Shown here: positions 24,601-31,394 of the stretch, piece by piece
Numbering within the stretch: the stretch's first letter is position 1
Layout of the letters: the number at the start of each line of letters is the position of its first letter
Source of the DNA: Eutreptiella sp. 'Long Island Sound 2002'
Lineage: Eukaryota; Euglenozoa; Euglenophyceae; Eutreptiales; Eutreptiaceae
Length of the DNA stretch: 64,000 nt
Assembly: GCA_964036045.1 (NCBI GenBank)
Contig: OZ038382.1
Location: 88,521,795 to 88,585,794, forward strand
Direction of reading: 5' to 3'
Notes under the pieces: model-generated
Told to the model about the DNA's origin: nothing
What the model saw: the letters and a program-made list of their open reading frames with translations, nothing else
Database searches by the model: none
Program-made: the position numbers and the translations under genes

Positions 24601-25418
24601 CGCCACTCACCGGCCACTTTCTTGGGGACGACGAAGCAAGGAGAGGCCCATTCGGAGTGGCACGGCTCGAGCCAGCCTCTCTGGATGAAGTCACGGAGGA
24701 TCTTCTCCATGGCCTCTTTCCTCTCGCCCCTCAGGGCAAACTCCCGGTGCCGGTACACACGGGGGTCCTGCTTCAGTCGTATCTTGGCCTCGCCATACGG
24801 TCCACGCACCGGTGGGGGGAACACAGGTTTTCCGCTGAAGAAGGTCTCGCCATACTTCTGCTTCAGCCTGGCCCTCAACGCCTGGATCTTGGGGCAGTCA
24901 TCGGACTCCGCCTTGGCTTTTCCGGGCACTTGAACCACGGAGCTTACTTGAGGGGTAGCTACTCCGCTCGCTTTCGGCTCAGGTGGTCTTCCCAGGTGGC
25001 CCAATGGGCCATCTCTGGTCTTGCCTCGGAACAGATCGCCGTAGGTGGGTGGGTTACCGCCAGGCGGCTCGTCTTGGCTGGACATGTGATCCAGCACCCT
25101 CTGTACGAAGGTATTCCCGTCATAGGAACCGGAGACGATTGAGTCCACTTCCCACCAGGCTTTGTCCTGGCCTTTGCCCTCACGCTGGTTCCCCCAGTCG
25201 TGGAAGGGCTGATCCATATACCCCTGAACCAGATCCCACTCCTCTTCAGTGAGGGGGTCTTCGGAGTCCGATTCTTCGATGTCAACAGGGGGAACCGCAA
25301 AGCATTGCCTCCAAGGCTCTGCTATGATACGGTTGACACACACGAAGTCCGTGGTGTCGGCCTGATCAAGGCCCCCATCCACATAGTGGAATTCTGTTGG
25401 CCATCTCTGGGGTGGCAT
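21660..25418 (-). CDS. Pol of element A: reverse transcriptase, RNase H, integrase, chromodomain
   Basis: 1,252 residues from the first ATG after the protease-region TAG; the frame is open right up to that TAG (25,449). Residues about 215-440 are reverse transcriptase (first Asp in VIDLKHGYHQ, VMPMGVTNGNAAFQ, active site FVDD at about 373). RNase H follows near residue 545 (LRTDASDYAIGA). Next comes an HHCC zinc-binding region, the D,D-35-E integrase core (CSDRGPQFTGG ... SNGRAE) and a chromodomain at about 1,176-1,216 (WRGYGPSHDTWEP). The enzyme would copy the element RNA and integrate the DNA. FVDD in place of YVDD is a tolerated variant in some retroelements. Expression probably depends on passing the two upstream TAG codons. 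Confidence 0.93.
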   Translation of the reverse strand: MPPQRWPTEFHYVDGGLDQADTTDFVCVNRIIAEPWRQCFAVPPVDIEESDSEDPLTEEEWDLVQGYMDQPFHDWGNQREGKGQDKAWWEVDSIVSGSYDGNTFVQRVLDHMSSQDEPPGGNPPTYGDLFRGKTRDGPLGHLGRPPEPKASGVATPQVSSVVQVPGKAKAESDDCPKIQALRARLKQKYGETFFSGKPVFPPPVRGPYGEAKIRLKQDPRVYRHREFALRGERKEAMEKILRDFIQRGWLEPCHSEWASPCFVVPKKVAGEWRLVVDYRGLNAQTQHDSYTLPLIEDMLQKQHRRRIFTVIDLKHGYHQMPLAEESRACTAMSTPLGPLQWKVMPMGVTNGNAAFQRMLENLLEPVRDCADPFVDDVIIASGDPSMSYEELLEAHERDVTRVLDLLVRHKLTGSSDKATIAVSEVVFAGHVVGNGQRKPIPCKVAAIEHWEKPKTVSELRAYLGFCNYYSGYIKMYAEYAAPMTTMLKGNREETKKGSKKALVWTEESDRAFEGMKQALLSAVGLHLVDPDRGFVLRTDASDYAIGAVLEQVLDDGRHVPVAFWSRVLAEGQRRTWTPREKEAYAIVMALSKWAGYIALHPVTVCTDHQSLQSWHKEHVDTPSGPASRRARWHETLAKFDLTVVYIPGKDNTVADCLSRWAYPASKGMQDISAHGDEAETAEAKRIIELERLMEEEGAKCFVVMAADAPLASRVSRTVSVLALVGAAGGRLGPAPPVGTESDKHLFPESCLQDDWTDDYAKSEAFAAEYRAVTDPDDGQKWPKGLTEEDGKLYRSGKLLVPESRVLELCEAWHHHMLHPGVKKQALDMQRRFEIDHIVLYTAIKKVRKGCSVCQACNPDNRNVKGEPQWTPVPDQPMESVAMDVFSMPEVHIGKETFDCVVLCVDRHSGYVVAVPARKKGLLAKEVAVMMIRHWLTVFDIPRTICSDRGPQFTGGWFKAMCSLMGIRHAKSVAYLSRSNGRAEVAGRQLFEKLRKIHITNPRRNWFEEMWPALKAHHDTPTPGGLSPHQILFGRDPLGRGLPLSGDGMAMDAKEFFARQEQTARDIRQQLEKEHAERQKSAPSSTAQKFRVGDPVWVIRPRSMGTHRTKTWFTPGEVVRRIGEDTYRIKVGHGQFRERHESQLRVREPDLRGRHVSLDYAKHEADSDDDYVEQDDYTVEKILAQRPKASAPGGLEFKVRWRGYGPSHDTWEPVSSFVPRVNTPFMEYIRKHKTKIHVSDLAALTRAIAARGA

Positions 25419-25448
25419 GGGCTGTCCCTTAGCGTCCTGATAGACACT

Positions 25449-26681
25449 CTACCCAGCCGGTAGGACGACCTTGTTCAAGGTCATGTTGGTCAATGAGGCT
25501 ACCCATTGTCGGGTACTTTCCTCCTCGGTGCATCCCATAGGAACAACCAGCACTGCCTTGGAGCGGTCCTTGCGAATCTTCGCTATCGCTCTTGGAATGT
25601 CCCAACGGGGGCAATGGATCCACATCAGTCCCTGATGCGGACCCCAGTGCTTCTTCCACGCGGAGTCCTGTGCGCTCCAGTACTTCTCACACACCCGCAG
25701 ATGGGCGGAGGTTCCTGAAGAGAACGCATCCAGGGCCAGATCCGAAGCTCCCAAGTCCGCGACAACTCGGCTCGCCACTTCCGGCCTTACGCCGTACTCC
25801 TGGTTTGCAGGACCAGTTGGCTCAGTGTCCAGCGCGGCCACTTCGAGCTGATTGCGTTCGGGGTGGATCCATTGGCATTCCACATGGTGCTCAGGTGACG
25901 AAAGCCACGAGAGTTGGTCGTCCTGGTACAGGGTCATGGAAGCCTGGGCCGGGAGGACGCCGGAGTCCGTCTCCATCATGAAGTCGTACCCGACGATCAT
26001 GTCCCAGTCCATCTCGGCCTCGTAGAAGCTACCGTGCAGGAGGATTTCCTTGCCGAGGTCTGGGCGGCTCAGCTCACGATGGTTCACGAACTGCAGCCCA
26101 ATGGCCGCTTCCTTCGTGCCTCCCACCATGTACTGGCCGTTCGCCACCTTCAGCCTGACAGGTTTCCGACTGTCGGTCAGACATTCTGGTGGAAGTAGGC
26201 CAGCCTTGACCAAGCTGACCTGAGCTCCCGTGTCGACCAACACGTCGAAAACCTTTTCCACTTCCCCGCATAAGGCACGGACCTTAAGATGCAACTGCCG
26301 CTCGCGACCGACACGGCGCACGGCGTGCAAACTCAGGATCTCCGGCCGTTCCAGAAGCTCCACAAGCGACTGGTGCAGGTCGTGGACAATGGGCTCAGGC
26401 TGCCCATCTGCAGCATCCAGCTGCGGTCCGGGTGATCCTCCGATACTCTCGGATAGATCCTGTAGTACATCAAACACGTTCTTGGTCGCGAAGGACGGAC
26501 GGGTGCAAGGGTTCGTGCCTTCACTTGCCCTCACCCCGCCTCCGCGACTGGGCGCCGGACCGGGCCTTCCGCCCGCGGCAGTCCCCTTGTGCTTATCGAC
26601 TCCCGACTGGGATGGATCGGCGCTTCCCACGTCACCATCCTGCGACCGCCCTAGCTGGGGCTCTTGGCTGCAGGGGCTCCG
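25449..26681 (-). CDS. Protease and methyltransferase-like domain of element A
   Basis: The frame is open directly after the gag stop and has no ATG near its beginning (the first start-like codon, at 26,630, is GTG), so it is not independently started. An aspartic protease active site, VLVDTGAQVSLV, lies near 26,235, followed by MIVGYDFMM. The C-terminal third (about 25,450-25,780) has LDAFSSG ... GLMWIHCPRW ... AVLVVPM. This aligns with the N6-adenine-methyltransferase-like domain of element B and of DIRS elements, but the (N/D)PP(F/W/Y) motif reads CPRW, so methylation activity is doubtful. The block ends at TAG 25,449, in frame with pol. Confidence 0.82.
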   Translation of the reverse strand, partial: RSPCSQEPQLGRSQDGDVGSADPSQSGVDKHKGTAAGGRPGPAPSRGGGVRASEGTNPCTRPSFATKNVFDVLQDLSESIGGSPGPQLDAADGQPEPIVHDLHQSLVELLERPEILSLHAVRRVGRERQLHLKVRALCGEVEKVFDVLVDTGAQVSLVKAGLLPPECLTDSRKPVRLKVANGQYMVGGTKEAAIGLQFVNHRELSRPDLGKEILLHGSFYEAEMDWDMIVGYDFMMETDSGVLPAQASMTLYQDDQLSWLSSPEHHVECQWIHPERNQLEVAALDTEPTGPANQEYGVRPEVASRVVADLGASDLALDAFSSGTSAHLRVCEKYWSAQDSAWKKHWGPHQGLMWIHCPRWDIPRAIAKIRKDRSKAVLVVPMGCTEEESTRQWVASLTNMTLNKVVLPAG

Positions 26682-29600
26682 CTAGGGGGCGTCGGTTGTG
26701 GAAGAGGGGGTGTTCTCCTCGGCCTCAACGTCGTTGATGCCCTTCTTCCTTCCCCCTTTCTTACCCTTGTTCTTGTCCTTGTCCTTGTTCTGGTCGTTCT
26801 GGTTGTTCTCCTTGTTCTTGTTATCCGACCTGGGGACCCAGTTCCGCTTGATCTCCTGGATCTCCTTGGCCAATTCGGTCCCCACCGACGACATCAGCTT
26901 GGCCAGCTCGTCCTTGTCCACCTCCATCTTGGCTTTCCGGATACCCGCGGGCGCACGCTTCTTCGACCCGTGCGCCTTCTTGTAAGCCTCCGTGTCGGCC
27001 TTGTGGACAGGGCATGTTCGGTGGTCATGGTTGAAGCCTTTCTTCCTCCCATAACACACGAAACAGCCCTGAGGGTGAGCTCGTATGAACTCCCCAAAGG
27101 ACAGCGGAGGGTCGCCAATGCGGCGAGGGTCCCTCTTCTCCTGCTTCCTCCAACCCTGCTGCAGGGGCTTCCAGTTTCCCGGCTTGCTCCCCGCGCTCAG
27201 GTTCTTGGCCACAAAGGCACAAACGGCCACCTCGGCGGGCTCATCGTCGTCGTCATCGTCGACGAGAGTCTCATCGCCGCCGGCTCCCGCTGGGTCCATG
27301 GCATCTTCCCCGCCAGGTCCCTCGCCAACGTAGTTGACGTCGCGGTCGCCGGGCCTCAACCCGCGGGTGTGGTGGAGGTTTCGGTACTCCTTGAGTACTT
27401 CCTCGCCAACCCACTCCAGGATCTCGTCGCAGCTCATCCGCGCCGGGATGGGCTGCAGACGGATGGTCTGGCCGCTCAACTCACAATCGTCAAGGCGCCA
27501 CATCGCGGTCTTCTCGCGATCGCCCGAGACGGTGATGAGAAGAGCGTTCCGCAGGGAGTGCCGTTTGACATCCCGGGCCACGTTCTTCTTCGCCCAAGCC
27601 ACCACGTTCGTATGATACTCCTTGGGGAGCATCATCTTGACCGTGTGGTTGGACTTGGCCCTCTTGGATTCCTCCTTGGTGACCCTCTTGATCCATGCTT
27701 CCGGCAGCATGGAGAGCAGGCGAGCCTGCTCGTCACCCTCGTTCCAATCCTCCACGTTGCGGCGGAAGAGGGTGTATTTCCCTCGGAAGTCTCGCCACTC
27801 TCGTAGGCGGATCTCCCGTCCATCATGCTCAAGCTTGATGGACTTCCAGCGCTTGGCCGCCACCTGCGGAGCGTCCACCCGCTCCTGCTCGTTGAGCCAC
27901 TTCTTGGCTTCCTTGAGGGTCTTGATTTTCCCCTCCTTGGTCGCCATGAAGTATAGCTCTCCGAGCACTTCCGGCATGCGGTACCTGAACCGTTTGAAGA
28001 CATACTTCTCCGCATCAGCGGGAGGCAGGTCTTCAGTGACGGTCAGCCCCCAATCGTCCAGCTTCTCCAAGAAGCGGTCGAGGTTGAGGGGGTTGCCGTC
28101 GTACATGGGGGGCTTGATGTCCTTCAAGTCTTCCCACACGGCGGCTTCCGCGGCCTTAGAGACCATGAACGCCGGCCGCGAGGTCGACCGAGGTTCCCAT
28201 CGGCCTCGCCCACGGACTCCCACGGCCGCCACGTCCATCTCCTCCATGGAATCCCTGTGGCTACGCCGCGGTTCCTCCACGTACGCTGAACCAAAATGTT
28301 CACGCCGTACTGCCTCCATGTACGCATCCTCATCACGGCGCCGGCGGCTGCGTTCAGCGGCCTCCCGTCGTACACCACGCGGCGGGCTGATGTCGAACTC
28401 CTCCAGGTCCAGGTCCAGGTCCTCACCTTCGCCGACATCCCACTCCACGTCTCCTCTGGGGACCTCATCCCTGAGTCCACCATAACGTCCTCCGGCCCTG
28501 GGGATTGGCACCGGGGCTGGTGCCGGGCGTCGGGGGCGTACAGGCGTCCGCGGTGGAGCACGGCGGTTGTGGTAGTCCGCGCTGAGCCACTCATCGCGCC
28601 ATTCCTCACTGCCACTGCCGGGCGGCACGCGCTCGTTGCGGCGGCCCGCGCTGTGGTGAGAGGGGGCGGTGAGAGAGGGGGCACTGGCGCTGGGGCGACT
28701 CCTGGGGGCTCCACCGGGGGCGTGGGGTCTGCCTGGACCTGGTCCGGGTCCCCAGCCGTCGTCCGACGAGCCAGACTCCAGGGGTGGGTGGTCGCTGCCG
28801 ACGCTCCCGCGGGCTTCCAGCGCGTCCAGCCTCTCCTGCAGGCCGCTGACGACGTTGGTCAGCGACTTGGTCTCGGCCCTGGCGATGTCCAGGTCCTTCT
28901 GCGCGCGCGCGGCGACCGTGGAGATGCGAGCCATCTCGCTCTTGCCCGTGTCTACCTCCAGCTCGAGAAACTGGACTCTCCTGCGGAGGTAGACAATCCA
29001 CCGCCAGGTGGTATCCGGGTCACCGTTCCCTGGTGGGTCGTCGGGGTCCCCAGGGGGTCCTCCAGGAGGGCCTCCGCCGGGTCCGCCCGGTCCAGGGGGT
29101 CCTCCCCCGCCCGGTGGTCCGCCTCCAGGGGGTCCACTTGGTGGGCGTCCTCCAGGGGGTCCAGAAGGTCCTCCGCCAGGGGGTCCCGGTGGGTCTCCGC
29201 CGGGTCGCCTCGGTGGGTCCGAGGATGGGCGCTTCCTCGTGATGCCGAACTCCATGTCGTCATCCTCGTCCATGTCGCCCCACCTGGGCGTCACGGTCAC
29301 GGAGGACTCGGACCTCTGGTAGGGAGGAGGGGGATCCTCATCCTCACCTTCCGGTTCCATGGGGACGTCTCCGCCGCCTCCGCCCGTCCAAGCCACCACT
29401 TGGCGATGTCGACGGCCTCGTTCATCCCCGTCACTGGCGGTGAAGAAGGGGTCACTGTCGTGGGGGTGTCCACCCGTTGGCCTCCGCGGCCTCTCGGGGG
29501 TCTTCCCCTTGCCCTCCCTCCGTCGATGGGCGGTGGTGCCACTGCTCCCACTGCTGCCCGTGTCCGCCTCATCCAGCTTCATCCTGGAGGAGGCGTCCCC

Positions 29601-31004
29601 TTCGAAAAGCTTTCGAAGGGTCTCCACTCGTGATCCTCCCGGGGGAGTATCGCGGCGGAGTTTGGCCTCTGCCTCCTCCATGGCGGCGGCGGTGGCTGCA
29701 GCAGCTCGCGCTTCGGCTTCTTCCCGAGCACGAGCCGCCTCGGCTTCCCGGGCCTGCTGCAGCTGCGCCTTATGCGCCTCCAACGCCGCCAGCTCCGCCT
29801 CCGTCTTGGCCTTCTCCTCAGCGACCTTCCGTCGCGCGGCCTCGATGGCTTCCTTCTTGGCGGCGTCCTCCTGGGCCTTAGCCGTCGCTTCGGCGTGGGC
29901 CCTTTCCTCCGCCTCCTTCTTTGCCCTCTCTTGGGCAAGCGCCTCTTCCAGCGCCTTCACCTCGGCCTCCTTGCAGGCAATGGCCTCCTGCGTCAGGCTG
30001 GCTTCCTCGTCGGCTGCCGCCAACTCACCGTTGACCTGGGCAGTTGCTGCCCCATGGGCGGCTACGGCCGTGAGTCCGGCCGCAATGGCCGCCATGGACT
30101 GGGTGTGGATGGCCATGCCATGCGCCCACTCCGCAGCCTCCTCCTGGGCGATGCCGGCGGCGCTCTCCACGGCAGCGCTGTACTGCCTGGCCCGTTGCCG
30201 GGCAACCCGACGGTTGCAGGGCACCCCACAGGCGCGCTCACAGGCGCGCGCCACGTCCCTTTCGGGAGCGACGCTGCTGCTGGAGCTGGCCTGGTCGCCC
30301 GGCATCCTCCCGCGGTGGGCCGACTCCACGTCGCTGCTGGGGCCTGCTTGGGCCTGCCGGGCCCTCAGGAGCAGCGGACGGGGCTTGGCCTGGGTCTGCT
30401 TGGCGACTTGGATGTAGTCGCCAAGGGTGGTGGAGCCGGGGTGGTGACCACCATTGGCCCGCTGGGGACTGGGGGCTGGGGTTCCGCCCTTGGCGCCTTG
30501 GGTGGCTTCGGCGGCCAGGGACTCCTGGTACTCCCGCCACCTCCGGTCCCTCTTCTTGTCCCCGGCGGACCGCTTCTCCTTCCCCGGAGACGCGCTGCTG
30601 CTGCCCTGCAGCCTGCGCTCGCTCCCCGGTTCCGGGAAGTTCCTCTCGATCACGTCCCACAGGGAGACGTTGATCGAGGCGCCCGACGGGTACACGTTGG
30701 GCTCCTCGTCCTCCTCAATCCCGTCGGGACGCAGGCCTTCGCCGGGCCTGTCCGGCCGGGTCCACGTCCTCCAGCGCCTCTGCTGGTGGCGGTACTCGTA
30801 CCCTTCCGCCCGCAGCCAGTCCTCCACGGCCTGCAGGCGGTCGGGGGCGATGTCCGTGCGGAGCTCGAAGCTCCTGGGCATGCCGCCTTCGCACTGGGGG
30901 TGGCTGTGGCGGTAGTGCTGGTCCCAAACCAACCCACGCAGCAGGCGTGCTGCATGGGGGTGGGGCCGCGGCCACGTCCTGCCCGCTTCCTGCCAATTCA
31001 CCAT
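26682..31004 (-). CDS. Gag of element A (about 1,440 residues)
   Basis: The first ATG is at 31,002-31,004; the frame is open a little further upstream but only from GTG. It is very long for a gag. In order it has an N-terminal unknown region; an Ala/Glu/Lys-rich coiled coil (nt about 29,990-29,640); a Gly-Pro-rich stretch resembling collagen (about 29,225-29,025); a second heptad-like coiled coil (about 28,985-28,820); an Arg-rich region; the gag core (about 28,130-27,360); an Asp-rich patch (about 27,262-27,236); a zinc knuckle variant C-X2-C-X8-H-X4-C (about 27,066-27,009); and a Lys/Asn-rich tail. It should form the particle and bind RNA. The stop is TAG followed by CGG. Confidence 0.9.
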   Translation of the reverse strand: MVNWQEAGRTWPRPHPHAARLLRGLVWDQHYRHSHPQCEGGMPRSFELRTDIAPDRLQAVEDWLRAEGYEYRHQQRRWRTWTRPDRPGEGLRPDGIEEDEEPNVYPSGASINVSLWDVIERNFPEPGSERRLQGSSSASPGKEKRSAGDKKRDRRWREYQESLAAEATQGAKGGTPAPSPQRANGGHHPGSTTLGDYIQVAKQTQAKPRPLLLRARQAQAGPSSDVESAHRGRMPGDQASSSSSVAPERDVARACERACGVPCNRRVARQRARQYSAAVESAAGIAQEEAAEWAHGMAIHTQSMAAIAAGLTAVAAHGAATAQVNGELAAADEEASLTQEAIACKEAEVKALEEALAQERAKKEAEERAHAEATAKAQEDAAKKEAIEAARRKVAEEKAKTEAELAALEAHKAQLQQAREAEAARAREEAEARAAAATAAAMEEAEAKLRRDTPPGGSRVETLRKLFEGDASSRMKLDEADTGSSGSSGTTAHRRREGKGKTPERPRRPTGGHPHDSDPFFTASDGDERGRRHRQVVAWTGGGGGDVPMEPEGEDEDPPPPYQRSESSVTVTPRWGDMDEDDDMEFGITRKRPSSDPPRRPGGDPPGPPGGGPSGPPGGRPPSGPPGGGPPGGGGPPGPGGPGGGPPGGPPGDPDDPPGNGDPDTTWRWIVYLRRRVQFLELEVDTGKSEMARISTVAARAQKDLDIARAETKSLTNVVSGLQERLDALEARGSVGSDHPPLESGSSDDGWGPGPGPGRPHAPGGAPRSRPSASAPSLTAPSHHSAGRRNERVPPGSGSEEWRDEWLSADYHNRRAPPRTPVRPRRPAPAPVPIPRAGGRYGGLRDEVPRGDVEWDVGEGEDLDLDLEEFDISPPRGVRREAAERSRRRRDEDAYMEAVRREHFGSAYVEEPRRSHRDSMEEMDVAAVGVRGRGRWEPRSTSRPAFMVSKAAEAAVWEDLKDIKPPMYDGNPLNLDRFLEKLDDWGLTVTEDLPPADAEKYVFKRFRYRMPEVLGELYFMATKEGKIKTLKEAKKWLNEQERVDAPQVAAKRWKSIKLEHDGREIRLREWRDFRGKYTLFRRNVEDWNEGDEQARLLSMLPEAWIKRVTKEESKRAKSNHTVKMMLPKEYHTNVVAWAKKNVARDVKRHSLRNALLITVSGDREKTAMWRLDDCELSGQTIRLQPIPARMSCDEILEWVGEEVLKEYRNLHHTRGLRPGDRDVNYVGEGPGGEDAMDPAGAGGDETLVDDDDDDEPAEVAVCAFVAKNLSAGSKPGNWKPLQQGWRKQEKRDPRRIGDPPLSFGEFIRAHPQGCFVCYGRKKGFNHDHRTCPVHKADTEAYKKAHGSKKRAPAGIRKAKMEVDKDELAKLMSSVGTELAKEIQEIKRNWVPRSDNKNKENNQNDQNKDKDKNKGKKGGRKKGINDVEAEENTPSSTTDAP

Positions 31005-31394
31005 GGCAGCGGGGGCGTGCTTGGTCTTGAGGTCCTTGGTGTGCACCCGTTCTACTCAACGAACTTGTGGTGGTTGTGGAGGTGGTTGACGCGGCCTTGC
31101 TGGTCGGCCGATGGGACTCCGGGTCGGCCGATGGGGCTGATGCAGGAGTCCGGGTCTGTGCACCTCTTTCACGGTTGCTGCGCGGTCAGGGCGATGCTCT
31201 GGACGGCGCTGCGGGCTCCGTGACGAACTCGGCCCTGTCGCTGAGTGGCGCTGCGAGCCGCTGCGCTGCGCTGCGAGACGCTGCGCTGCGCTGCGAGCTG
31301 CGAGCTGCGCCGCGCTGCTGCAACGCGCTGCTCGGGGTTGGTGGCCCCGAGTGGCACGCGAGGGTTGGGTAACCCCGCGGCGGTGAAACGCTTT
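31005..31394 (-). other. 5' leader of element A
   Basis: 390 bp between the 5' LTR and the gag ATG. It starts with the primer-binding site and contains an imperfect GCTGCG repeat (about 31,250-31,340). No upstream open frame of note. Confidence 0.75.
31384..31394 (-). promoter_or_regulatory. Primer-binding site of element A (self-priming type)
   Basis: The 11 bases directly after the 5' LTR read AAAGCGTTTCA on the minus strand. They do not begin with TGG and do not look like a tRNA 3' end complement. They are an exact reverse complement of TGAAACGCTTT inside the LTR (31,507-31,517). A 7-bp stem (CCCGTGG/CCACGGG) lies just inside the LTR end (31,404-31,425). This resembles the Tf1/sushi self-priming arrangement. 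Confidence 0.68.

Noticed and set aside
21711-30417. Long + strand frames opposite gag and pol of element A (for example 21,711-23,024 and 29,359-30,417)
   Set aside because: Shadows of the GC-rich coding strand; no domain, and the minus strand has clear retroelement motifs.
31370-31394. tRNA-type primer-binding site after the 5' LTR of element A
   Set aside because: The bases do not start with TGG and resemble no tRNA 3' end that I can recognise; the self-complementary 11-mer explains them better.
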